A stretch of DNA of 42,282 nt from Verrucomicrobiota bacterium (GTDB lineage: Bacteria; Verrucomicrobiota; Kiritimatiellia; CAIQIC01), in NCBI GenBank assembly GCA_004321905.1, contig SCQF01000002.1, positions 1 to 42,282 of the forward strand, written 5' to 3'. Position 1 is the first letter of the stretch. Each line of letters starts with the position of its first letter. Made by a program: the position numbers and the translations under genes. The notes beneath the pieces were generated by a model. The model saw nothing but the letters and a program-made list of their open reading frames with translations. It had not been told where the DNA came from and did not search any database. Positions 32,439 through 39,938 of this stretch are shown here, piece by piece.

Positions 32439-33548
32439 TTATTTTTGCGGCGCGGCCGGATGCTCGACGAGCGGATGGGCTTGTGTGTCGAACGGCTCCT
32501 CGGAATCAGCGCTCCGGCGCTCGATCCAGCCGATCAGATCACGGACGATTTCCTCGCGCAATTCCTCGCGTTCGGTCGGTGTCTTGCCCGTGAGGTCAAG
32601 CTGCCCCGCGGCCATGTTGAAGTGGCCGCCCGCGTTGCCGCGCGCCCCGATGACGGCGCGCAATAACTGCCCGCAACGCGCGCCCGGTTGGCTGGAACGC
32701 ATCGAAATCAACATCTCGTCGTCGCGCCATGCGGTACAGAACGTCCACGTGACACGTTCGATCCGACTCAATAAATCGGCGATTTCCGGGACAATTTCGG
32801 GATGCGCGACCGCATCGAGATGACTCCACGCCACGCGCCCATAGAGCTGCGCATGATCCATTGCGTCGCGCAACAGCGCAAAATAGGAGCGCGGCAAGGC
32901 GGCGTGGCGGATTGCGCCGAGGATTTTCATGTTCGCGTGCGGTAGCAGCGCGGTATAGGCCTCGATGTCGAGCGGCGTGAAGCGCCGCGAGAAATCCAGC
33001 GTTTCAGTCGCAATCGCATAGAGCAGCAGCGCGGCCAACCACGACGGCACGGCGATCTCCGCTTCCTTGAGATATTCATACATGATGCTCGCGGTCGCGC
33101 CCGTGCCGGGGCGGAAATCCATCAGGCCGTCGAAGCCTTTTTTGGCGCGGGTCTGCGGGTGGTGGTCAATGACGCCGACGATGCGCACGCCGGGCGGGAT
33201 CGTCACGCGACCCGACCACGGTACGCCATCAAGCACGAGCGCCGCGGGCCGTTTGCGGCCGAGTTGCAGCCGGGCGGCCAACGTATAGCCATAGCGGCAA
33301 TGCTTGAGCATCTCGCGGTTTTCCGCGCGGTTGACCATGCCGGAAAAAACGATCCGGCTGGCGACGCCGAATTTTTCCTTGAGCAACAGGTGCATCGCCG
33401 CCGCCGAGGCCAGCGCGTCGGGATCGGGATAGTCGTGCGGGATGAGCAACACGCGCCCGTGCTCCGGCAAAACCGCTTTCAGCGCCGCCAGCCGCGGTGT
33501 CAGCGGCGCAGCGTGACCATTTTTTCCGTTGCCATTGCCGTTGGACAT
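32439..33548 (-). CDS. DHH-family phosphoesterase (NrnA-like)
   Basis: A 369-residue metal-dependent phosphodiesterase of the DHH/DHHA1 family, whose members degrade nanoRNA or cyclic dinucleotide products, or release 3'-phosphoadenosine phosphate. The motifs are IPHDYPDPDALASAAAMHLL (motif I), the DHH signature in VIDHHPQ, and the C-terminal GNAGGHFNMAAGQ (GGH of DHHA1). The N-terminus is a short Asn/Gly-rich stretch. The start ATG 33548 was chosen because the frame upstream runs through a paired palindrome and the fabF gene. No Shine-Dalgarno is visible: the element begins 8 bp before the start codon. Function as oligoribonuclease is inferred. Confidence 0.82.
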   Translation of the reverse strand: MSNGNGNGKNGHAAPLTPRLAALKAVLPEHGRVLLIPHDYPDPDALASAAAMHLLLKEKFGVASRIVFSGMVNRAENREMLKHCRYGYTLAARLQLGRKRPAALVLDGVPWSGRVTIPPGVRIVGVIDHHPQTRAKKGFDGLMDFRPGTGATASIMYEYLKEAEIAVPSWLAALLLYAIATETLDFSRRFTPLDIEAYTALLPHANMKILGAIRHAALPRSYFALLRDAMDHAQLYGRVAWSHLDAVAHPEIVPEIADLLSRIERVTWTFCTAWRDDEMLISMRSSQPGARCGQLLRAVIGARGNAGGHFNMAAGQLDLTGKTPTEREELREEIVRDLIGWIERRSADSEEPFDTQAHPLVEHPAAPQK

Positions 33549-33555
33549 GCTCGTG

Positions 33556-33606
33556 TTTCCAAGGGTTGGAAAAAGTGAACGGTTGGTTTTCCAAGGTTTG
33601 GAAAAA
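33556..33606. repeat. Paired palindrome element at a start codon
   Basis: The copies are TTCCAA-GGG-TTGGAA (centre 33564) and TTCCAA-GGT-TTGGAA (centre 33596), 32 bp apart. The central triplets are not complementary, so the pair could not form a fully matched stem. It takes the place of the ribosome-binding region of the DHH gene. Confidence 0.92.
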
Positions 33607-33625
33607 TGCGCCGCGCGGCATCGTT

Positions 33626-34870
33626 TTAGGCGAAAGCCTTGAAGCACAACGTGGCGTTGTGCCCGCCGAAGCCGAGCGAGTTTTTGAGCACGGCACGGAT
33701 TTTGGCCTGACGCGCGACGTTCGGCACATAGTCGAGGTCGCAGTTCGGATCGGGCGTTTCGTAATTGATGGTCGGCGGGACCACGCCATGCTGGAGTGCG
33801 AGCGCCACCGCCGCCGACTCGACGCCACCCGCCGCGCCGAGTAAGTGGCCGGTCATGGATTTGGTGGAGCTGACCATGATTTGCCTGGCGCGCTCGACGC
33901 CGAGGCACTGCTTGATCGCCGCGGTCTCGCATTTGTCGTTCAGTTCGGTGCTGGTGCCGTGGGCGTTGACGTAATCAATATCGGCGGGCGTCAGCCCGGC
34001 GTCTTCCATGGCGATGCGCATACCGCGTGCGGCACCCTTACCGGATTCATCCGGCGCGGTCATGTGGTAGGCGTCGCAGGTGGCGCCGTAGCCGGCCAGT
34101 TCGCAATAAATCTTTGCCCCACGCTTTTGGGCATGTTCGAGTTCTTCGACGACGAGTACACCCGCGCCTTCGCCAATGACGAAGCCGTCGCGGCCTTTGT
34201 CGAATGGACGCGAGGCCTTTTCGGGCGCATCGTTGCGTGTGCTGAGCGCGCGCAAGGCGCAGAAGCCGCCGACGCCGAGATCGCAGAGCGGCGCTTCCGT
34301 GCCGCCGGCAAACATCGCATCGGCCTCGCCCCATTGAATGCGGCGGAGCGCCTCGCCGAGCGAGTGCGTGGCGGACGCACAGGCGCTGACGATACAGAAA
34401 TTCGGGCCTTGGAGGTTGAGTTCGATCGCAATCAAGCCCGCGGCCATATTGCTGATCATCTGGGGAATCATGAACGGCGAAAAGCGCGAGGGGCCTTTCG
34501 TCATGAAAATCGTATGCTGCTCCTCGAGCACCTGCAAACCGCCGACGCCGGAGCTGACGATACAGCCGATGCGTTCGGGGTTTTCGGCCGCCATGTTCAG
34601 GCCGGAATCGGTCATGGCGAGCTTGGAGGCGGCGATGCCGTAGTGGCTGAAGGGATCCATCCGCCGTTGCTCTTTTTTACCGACGAACTGGTCGAGGTTG
34701 AATTCGACGACTTCGCCGGCGATCTGGGAGGTATAGCGGCTGCAATCGAACCGCGTCATACGCCGGACACCCGATTGACCGGCGGTCAACCGCTGCCAAA
34801 ATTTCTCGATCTCGCAACCGAGAGGTGAAACCACGCCCAAGCCGGTGACGACCACACGATGTCGTTGCAT
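33626..34870 (-). CDS. fabF: 3-oxoacyl-ACP synthase II
   Basis: A 414-residue condensing enzyme that adds two carbons from malonyl-ACP to the growing acyl-ACP in type II fatty acid synthesis. The N-terminus RVVVTGLGVVSPLG is typical. The catalytic Cys is in IVSACASATHS, the first His in NAHGTSTELND and the second in TGHLLGAAGG. The start ATG 34870 follows GGAAGGAG; the upstream frame runs through the acpP terminator. It is the last gene of the fabD-fabG-acpP-fabF series, a common bacterial order. A hairpin with a T-run separates it from acpP, so its level is probably lower. Confidence 0.95.
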   Translation of the reverse strand: MQRHRVVVTGLGVVSPLGCEIEKFWQRLTAGQSGVRRMTRFDCSRYTSQIAGEVVEFNLDQFVGKKEQRRMDPFSHYGIAASKLAMTDSGLNMAAENPERIGCIVSSGVGGLQVLEEQHTIFMTKGPSRFSPFMIPQMISNMAAGLIAIELNLQGPNFCIVSACASATHSLGEALRRIQWGEADAMFAGGTEAPLCDLGVGGFCALRALSTRNDAPEKASRPFDKGRDGFVIGEGAGVLVVEELEHAQKRGAKIYCELAGYGATCDAYHMTAPDESGKGAARGMRIAMEDAGLTPADIDYVNAHGTSTELNDKCETAAIKQCLGVERARQIMVSSTKSMTGHLLGAAGGVESAAVALALQHGVVPPTINYETPDPNCDLDYVPNVARQAKIRAVLKNSLGFGGHNATLCFKAFA

Positions 34871-34902
34871 ACAAACTCCTTCCAGCCCCACAACAGGCCG
34901 CA

Positions 34903-34950
34903 TAAAAAAAACCGGGGAGGATGGCGCCCGCGGCACCCTTCATCCCCGGC
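34903..34950 (-). terminator. Rho-independent terminator/attenuator between acpP and fabF
   Basis: Read leftward, a stem formed by CCGGGGA and TCCCCGG (34943-34949 with 34912-34918), extended by several weaker pairs, is followed directly by eight T residues (34904-34911). It lies 16 bp after the acpP stop. Partial read-through would make acyl carrier protein mRNA more abundant than fabF mRNA, in line with the high demand for ACP. Confidence 0.75.
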
Positions 34951-34965
34951 CAAACTCCGCACGGA

Positions 34966-35208
34966 TCAGGCTTTGTCGAAGCCTTTTTCCTTGAGGTAGC
35001 TGATGACCGCGCCAACCGTGGTCAGCTTCTCGGCATCTTGATCGGGGATTTCTGCGCCGAAGGCCTCCTCGAAGGCCATCACCAACTCGACCGTATCCAG
35101 CGAGTCCGCGCCCAAATCCTCGATGAAGGAGGCCTCGGGGGTCACCTGCTCGGGGTTAACGCCGAGCTGCTCGACGATGATCTCCTTGACTTTATCTTCC
35201 AGTGCCAT
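34966..35208 (-). CDS. acpP: Acyl carrier protein
   Basis: An 80-residue acidic carrier that holds fatty acyl chains on a phosphopantetheine arm. The attachment site is Ser36 in [17 protein letters not shown]. Length and the four-helix pattern match AcpP closely. The start ATG 35208 has an AGGAGG-type site just upstream (TAAACAGGAGGAACGAAC, read leftward). It lies 24 bp after fabG and before a terminator. Confidence 0.97.
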   Translation of the reverse strand: MALEDKVKEIIVEQLGVNPEQVTPEASFIEDLGADSLDTVELVMAFEEAFGAEIPDQDAEKLTTVGAVISYLKEKGFDKA

Positions 35209-35232
35209 GTTCGTTCCTCCTGTTTATGGCTG

Positions 35233-35979
35233 TTATGCTGTCACCATGCCGCCGCAGACCGTCACGACCTGACCGGTGACATAGGCGGCGGCGTCACTGG
35301 CCAGGAACAACACTACGTTGGCCACATCTTCCGGCTCGCCGAAGCGCGCCAACGGAATGGCCTCCAACATCTTTTTCTGAATATCTTCCGGCAATTTTTC
35401 GGTCATCTTCGTCTTGATGAAACCCGGCGCCACCGCGTTCGCGCGAATCCCGCGTCCGGCCAATTCCTTGGCCACGGACTTCGTCAGGGCGATCACACCC
35501 GCTTTGGAAGCGGCATAGTTACACTGCCCGGCGTTGCCAATCAAGCCAATGATCGAGGCGACGTTGACAATCGCGCCGCTGCGCTGCTTCATCATCGGAC
35601 GGGCCACGGCTTTGGAGAAGAGGAACGTGCCCTTGAGATTGATGTTCAGGACGGCATCCCAGTCCGCCTCGGTCATGCGAATCAAAAATGTGTCTTTGGT
35701 GATGCCGGCGTTGTTGACGAGGATATCAATCTTGCCGAAATCCTTCTCGACCGCCGCCACGACGGCCTGTACCTGCTCGCCGTTGCTGACATCCGCAGTG
35801 TAGCACTGCGCCCGGCGACCCAGCGTTTGCACTTTGCCTGCGGTTTCCGCCAGCCAGTCGGCTTGAAGATCGCACAACGCGATATCTGCACCCTCGGCGG
35901 CAAGTTTCATGGCGATGGCCTGACCGATGCCGCGCGCGGCGCCGGTCACCAATGCGATTTTTCCGTTTAATTGACCCAT
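35233..35979 (-). CDS. fabG: 3-oxoacyl-ACP reductase
   Basis: A 248-residue NADPH-dependent reductase of the SDR family that reduces 3-oxoacyl-ACP. The cofactor motif TGAARGIG is near residue 12, NNAG near 88, and the catalytic Ser-Tyr-Lys lie in [11 protein letters not shown] and [10 protein letters not shown]. The C-terminal [13 protein letters not shown] is typical. Position between fabD and acpP makes FabG much more likely than another SDR. The Shine-Dalgarno is weak, which suggests coupling to fabD 14 bp upstream. Confidence 0.95.
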   Translation of the reverse strand: MGQLNGKIALVTGAARGIGQAIAMKLAAEGADIALCDLQADWLAETAGKVQTLGRRAQCYTADVSNGEQVQAVVAAVEKDFGKIDILVNNAGITKDTFLIRMTEADWDAVLNINLKGTFLFSKAVARPMMKQRSGAIVNVASIIGLIGNAGQCNYAASKAGVIALTKSVAKELAGRGIRANAVAPGFIKTKMTEKLPEDIQKKMLEAIPLARFGEPEDVANVVLFLASDAAAYVTGQVVTVCGGMVTA

Positions 35980-35993
35980 AAAATAAAATCCCG

Positions 35994-36920
35994 TCAGGAA
36001 GCGAGGCTGCCTGCCACGGCCTCCAGACTGGAGCGGTCGGAGATGTTATAGAGCGCGGCCTGTTTGTCAATACGTTTGACAAGGCCCGTCAGCACCTTGC
36101 CCGGCCCGCATTCCACATAGGCGCCAACACCTTCCGCTTGAAGGCATTGGATATCGGCCACCCATTGAACCGAACCGGTCACTTGTTGCACCATTAGCTT
36201 GCGAATTTCGTCCGGTGTTGTGTGAAATTGGCCGGTAACGTTGGAAACTACTGGCAGTTGCGGCGTGTGGAACGTGATGCCCGCCAGCGCCGCTTCCAGC
36301 TTTTGGGCCGCCGCCGCCATCAGCGGTGAATGAAACGCACCCGCCACGTTCAGCCGGATCACTTTGCGCGCACCCGCCGCCTTGAGTGCCGCCTCGGCGG
36401 CATCAATGCCGGCTTTTGTGCCGGAAAGCACGGTCTGCTCCGGTGAATTGAAGTTCGCCTGCCCAACACCCGCCTCCTGCGCGACCTTCGCCAGTAGCGT
36501 CGGATCGGCGCCGATGACGCTCATCATCGTGCCCGGCTGTTCTATGCACGCTGCCTGCATCGCCTGGCCGCGTACCTCCAAAACTTTCAGCGCATCCTCA
36601 AAACTGACCACACCCGCGAGGTAGAGCGCCGTCCATTCGCCGGAACTCAGGCCCGCCGCCGCGGCGAACGTCACACCCGGCTTGACCTGCTTGAGTGCCT
36701 CCAGCGCGGCTACACTGACGACGAAAATGCCCGGCTGGGCGTGGCAGCTCTGCGTCAGCTTCTCGACCGGCCCTTCAAAACAGATTTGCGCAAGGTCATA
36801 GCCGAGCACCGCATTCGCGCGGTCAAAAACCGCCTTGGCCACCGGAAACGCTGTGGCCAAATCCTTGCCCATACCGACCGCTTGCGCGCCTTGTCCCGGA
36901 AACAGAATCGCTGTCTTCAT
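35994..36920 (-). CDS. fabD: Malonyl-CoA:ACP transacylase
   Basis: A 308-residue enzyme that loads malonyl groups onto ACP. The N-terminal [16 protein letters not shown] is diagnostic. The nucleophile elbow reads GLSSGEW, where most FabD proteins have GHSLGE, so the His next to the Ser is replaced by Leu. The catalytic His is in [13 protein letters not shown] 36920 follows CGAGGTG. This is the first gene of the fab cluster; fabH and plsX, often upstream, are absent, and a paired palindrome and an IS110 remnant stand in their place. Confidence 0.95.
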   Translation of the reverse strand: MKTAILFPGQGAQAVGMGKDLATAFPVAKAVFDRANAVLGYDLAQICFEGPVEKLTQSCHAQPGIFVVSVAALEALKQVKPGVTFAAAAGLSSGEWTALYLAGVVSFEDALKVLEVRGQAMQAACIEQPGTMMSVIGADPTLLAKVAQEAGVGQANFNSPEQTVLSGTKAGIDAAEAALKAAGARKVIRLNVAGAFHSPLMAAAAQKLEAALAGITFHTPQLPVVSNVTGQFHTTPDEIRKLMVQQVTGSVQWVADIQCLQAEGVGAYVECGPGKVLTGLVKRIDKQAALYNISDRSSLEAVAGSLAS

Positions 36921-36962
36921 TTTTCACCTCGTTACGGAAATTTTCCGGCGGAGCTTAGGCAG

Positions 36963-37010
36963 TTTTCCAAAGTTTGGAAAGAGCGAATGCAAATTTTTCC
37001 AAGCCTTGGC
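36963..37010. repeat. Paired palindrome element upstream of fabD
   Basis: The copies are TTCCAA-AGT-TTGGAA (centre 36972) and TTCCAA-GCC-TTGGCC (centre 37004, right half decayed), 32 bp apart. It begins 42 bp upstream of the fabD start and may overlap its promoter. Confidence 0.88.
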
Positions 37011-37018
37011 CGCCGCAG

Positions 37019-37192
37019 GCGTCCCGCTGCAACATCGGGGGCAAATTTTGGCAAAGCCGTATTATTAGCCGCAAAATAATGCCGAAACACCGGTGCGCCG
37101 GCTTGATGTTCCAACCAGAGTTCCAAGACCGCCAGGCCAGCCTCATCCAGCGCGCTGGCCACCGAATGCCGTTTGTGATAATCCATACTCAT
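37019..37192 (-). pseudogene. Possible IS110-family transposase N-terminal remnant
   Basis: A frame from ATG 37192 begins MSMDYHKRHSVASALDEAGL, which resembles the N-terminal RuvC-like start of IS110 transposases (G-x-D-x-H-K-x, where the Asp is a catalytic residue). After about 30 residues the similarity fades (LELWLEHQAGAPVFRHYFAA), and the frame ends in the paired palindrome. Intact IS110 proteins have 300-450 residues, so this is a short remnant. The rest of the 343-bp gap between fabD and the GH99-like gene holds only the palindrome pair. Confidence 0.4.
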
Positions 37193-37263
37193 GTAATACT
37201 TGGTCCTTGCGCTTGCCACCTTGGAAAAGTAAACCAACCACGACACTAGTAAGCAGGCATCCT

Positions 37264-39441
37264 ATGAAAAAAAAACTCTTTTGCGCCGTTTATGTTTTCC
37301 TCGTTATAACGCCGCTGTTGGTCTCCTCTGCCGAAATTAAGGCCACGCAGATCGAGTTGCACGATTTCTTGCCGGTGCGTCCGATGAGCCGCGCGCAGCA
37401 GGCGGTGCTGCTCTCCTCCATCGTGCTCAACACCGGCGATGAACCCGCCGAGGTCGCCGCCAAGTTGACGCTGCCCGACGGTGTGCGCGTGCTCCGCACC
37501 AACGCGGATCAGCCCATCAAGCTGGCGCGCGGCGACTCGGAAGCCCTGCTGACGTGGGAGGTGGAAAGCGCCACGGCGCAGGCCGGCGTGTTGCGTTTGG
37601 AATTGCTGGCCGGGAGCAAAGTCGTCGCGCAGCAGTCGCTCCGTATGCAGTTCCTGCCTGCCGTCGTACCGCGCAAGCTGCCCTATATTCCCGATCCAGA
37701 ACCGGTGCCCACCTCCCTGCTTGTCGGTGCGCACAACTGCCCGCTCTGGGAAACCGACAAGCCCAATATGTGGCTGCAGCTCCTCAAACATCCCGAGCGT
37801 ACACCCGCCCTCGGCTTCTACGCGCAGGAAAATCCTGAGGTCGCCGACTGGGAAACCAAGTGGGCGGTGGAACACGGCGTCTCGTTTTTCATCTATTGCT
37901 GGTATCGCGCCAACCAAGGCGGGCCCGTGCAGCTGCACTATGGCAGCGGCATCCACAAGGCGCTCTTCAAGTCGCGTTTCGCCGGTAAAATGAAATACAC
38001 CATCATGTGGGAAAACCAGAGCCGTGGTCAAGCAGGCGTTTCCAACGAACAAGACCTGATGCAGAACCTTTTGCCGTTCTGGTTGGAGAACTATTTCATG
38101 CAGCCGGGTTATCTGAAGGTGGATGGCAAACCCGTGCTTTTCATCTACCGCCCCGAGTTTCTGATACAGGACCTCGGCGGCGAAACCAACGTGGTCAAGG
38201 CTCTCGACAAAATGCGGCAGGCGTGCCGGGACGCAGGCTTCGCCGGCCTTTACATCCTTGGCGAATATCGCGGTCTCGACCCGAAACATCTGAAGCTGAT
38301 GAAGCGGCTCGGCCTCGACTACACCTTTGCCTATTGCTGGGGTATCGCGAACAACCCGACGCCGGAAGAGGCGATCCAGAAGCAGATGGAGTACATCCGC
38401 AAAACGCAGGAGCTGCGCATCCTCCCGCAGGTCGTTACCGTCTCGCAGGCGTGGAGCGGTTGGCGTGACGAAGGCTCCATCTGGAAAATTCCGCCGGCGG
38501 ACTTCGAGCGACTGTTGCGCCAGGCGAAAGATTTCACCGCCACGCTGCCCAAGGCAGAACTCGGTAGCCGGATGCTGTTGCTCGACAACTGGAACGAGTG
38601 GGGCGAGGGCCATTACATCGCTCCCTACCGCGAGTATGGTTTTGGTTATCTCGATGCCGTGCGCAACGTCTTCGCCTCCGCGCCGCCGCAGCACGAAGAT
38701 CTGCTGCCGGAAGACGTCGGCTTGGGCCCCTACGACACCGCGATGCGCCAGCACTACGCCGACCGCGCGCGCTTCAACAAAATACTCGCGCAAAAAGTCG
38801 TCACGTCCGGCGTGCCCGCCGGACTGGTCGGCTGGTGGACATTTGACGAAGCCGCGAGCGACGCCGTGGCCTTGGATTATTCCGGTCACCGGCATGGCGG
38901 CGCGTTGCAAGTGCAGACCACGCGCGCGCCGGGCCGCTCGGGTAGCGCGCTCGTGTGTGATGGTGGCAGCGTCGTGGTGCCGGAACATCCGGAGTTGTCG
39001 CCGACCAATGGTTTGACTATCGAATGCTGGGTGAAGACCGATGTTGCCGGGCAAAACAATTGGTGGATGATCAACCGCGTCTTCGGCGGCTGCGCGAACA
39101 CGGGCTACCGACTCGGCTTGGTGGGCGGCCGGCCCTGTCTGGAAATTCCGCAGACGAATTGGAGCCATAGCCTCGCTGCGTCCGCGCCGCTGCCGCTCGG
39201 CCGCTGGGTGCATCTTGCCGGCACGTTCGACAAGCATACGATGCGCCTCTATGTGGATGGCGTCGAGCAGGGCAGCCTCGACCGCTCCGGTCCCATCAAG
39301 CCCAACCACATGCACCTCATTCTCGGCAACTACGATGTGGGCTGCGCCAGTCACTTCGTCGGTCTGCTCGACGACGTCCGCCTCTATGATCGTGCCCTTT
39401 CCCCCGGGGAAATCCGCGCGCATGCCGCCGCCCCGCCGTGA
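37264..39441 (+). CDS. Secreted GH99/WbsX-like protein with C-terminal LamG domain
   Basis: A 725-residue exported protein. The signal peptide (KKKLFCAVYVFLVITPLLVS) is followed by a beta domain (about residues 25-135) and a glycoside hydrolase GH99/WbsX-like barrel (about 150-490) with FFIYCWYRANQGGPVQL, YLKVDGKPVLFIYRPEFL and the hallmark LLLDNWNEWGEGHYIAP. A LamG/concanavalin-like domain closes the protein (about 520-720: GLVGWWTFDEAASDAVALDY; MRLYVDGVEQGSL). GH99 enzymes cut internal alpha-mannosidic bonds; WbsX-like members are of less certain activity. The start ATG 37264 matches the signal peptide. The LamG part probably binds glycan. Confidence 0.82.
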   Translation: MKKKLFCAVYVFLVITPLLVSSAEIKATQIELHDFLPVRPMSRAQQAVLLSSIVLNTGDEPAEVAAKLTLPDGVRVLRTNADQPIKLARGDSEALLTWEVESATAQAGVLRLELLAGSKVVAQQSLRMQFLPAVVPRKLPYIPDPEPVPTSLLVGAHNCPLWETDKPNMWLQLLKHPERTPALGFYAQENPEVADWETKWAVEHGVSFFIYCWYRANQGGPVQLHYGSGIHKALFKSRFAGKMKYTIMWENQSRGQAGVSNEQDLMQNLLPFWLENYFMQPGYLKVDGKPVLFIYRPEFLIQDLGGETNVVKALDKMRQACRDAGFAGLYILGEYRGLDPKHLKLMKRLGLDYTFAYCWGIANNPTPEEAIQKQMEYIRKTQELRILPQVVTVSQAWSGWRDEGSIWKIPPADFERLLRQAKDFTATLPKAELGSRMLLLDNWNEWGEGHYIAPYREYGFGYLDAVRNVFASAPPQHEDLLPEDVGLGPYDTAMRQHYADRARFNKILAQKVVTSGVPAGLVGWWTFDEAASDAVALDYSGHRHGGALQVQTTRAPGRSGSALVCDGGSVVVPEHPELSPTNGLTIECWVKTDVAGQNNWWMINRVFGGCANTGYRLGLVGGRPCLEIPQTNWSHSLAASAPLPLGRWVHLAGTFDKHTMRLYVDGVEQGSLDRSGPIKPNHMHLILGNYDVGCASHFVGLLDDVRLYDRALSPGEIRAHAAAPP

Positions 39442-39446
39442 CGAGG

Positions 39447-39464
39447 TTTCCAAGCCTTGGAAAA
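39447..39464. repeat. Single palindrome, last copy in the window
   Basis: TTTCCAAGCCTTGGAAAA (centre 39455) starts 6 bp after the stop of the GH99-like gene. No further copy occurs in the remaining 2.8 kb. Confidence 0.85.
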
Positions 39465-39571
39465 ATTCTGCGAGGCGCAAAGGCCCGTGGCGGCCGTTCC
39501 ATGTTGTCTTCCGGCTGCGTGTGCGTTCAGGAGGGGCGCGCCGGCTGAAAGGGGTCGGTCAGGATCAAGTG

Positions 39572-39925
39572 ATGCAAGGATTCGGCGGAGCGTTAACCAT
39601 ACCGCCCCCGCTGTGTCAAGGTGGCTTCCGCGACATGGCGCGCTTGATTGACGCGGTGGCCGATGCTGGCATCGTGGTCAACAATACACCGGAGAAATGG
39701 GAGCGATTTTTGCGTCAGACAAAAGCCTGGCCGGATCAGCATCCTGAGAGCCACAATATTCTCACCCTCAACTCCTGGAACGAGTGGGTCGAAGGCAGTT
39801 ACGTGGAACCCGACAAGAAGCATGGCACAAAGCATCTCGATGCTGTAAAGGCTGTGTCTGGCACAAAGACTGGGCCGGTGGCATTGCCCTGGAACCCCGA
39901 TCTTGGGGAGTATCATTTGCGATAA
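39572..39925 (+). pseudogene. C-terminal remnant of a second GH99/WbsX-like protein
   Basis: An open frame ends with about 85 residues typical of the C-terminal part of WbsX-like proteins: VVNNTPEKWERFLRQTKAW, then ILTLNSWNEWVEGSYVEPDK and KHLDAVKAVSG. The N-terminal 250 or more residues of such proteins are missing; the sequence before residue 30 is not recognisable. It is not a recent duplicate of the gene upstream, since the shared NWNEW/SWNEW motif lies in different surroundings. The stop at 39925 is 14 bp from the stop of the AT-rich gene that follows, so the loss may be tied to a rearrangement at this border. ATG 39572 is only the first in-frame ATG. Confidence 0.6.
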
Positions 39926-39938
39926 TGACTATTTCCAT

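Noticed and set aside
34921-35970. 349-codon rightward frame across acpP and fabG
   Set aside because: It is antisense to two firmly identified genes and crosses their intergenic gap.
37212-37228. Half-site CCTTGGAAAAG upstream of the GH99-like gene
   Set aside because: Only the right half matches; the left half has no recognisable TTCCAA.
462-39464. TTCCAA palindromes as a CRISPR array
   Set aside because: The copies are spread over 39 kb, come singly or in pairs and have no regular spacers or cas genes.
37246-39480. 744-codon leftward frame
   Set aside because: It is antisense to the GH99/LamG gene, which has a signal peptide and family motifs. The leftward product has the composition of a shadow frame.
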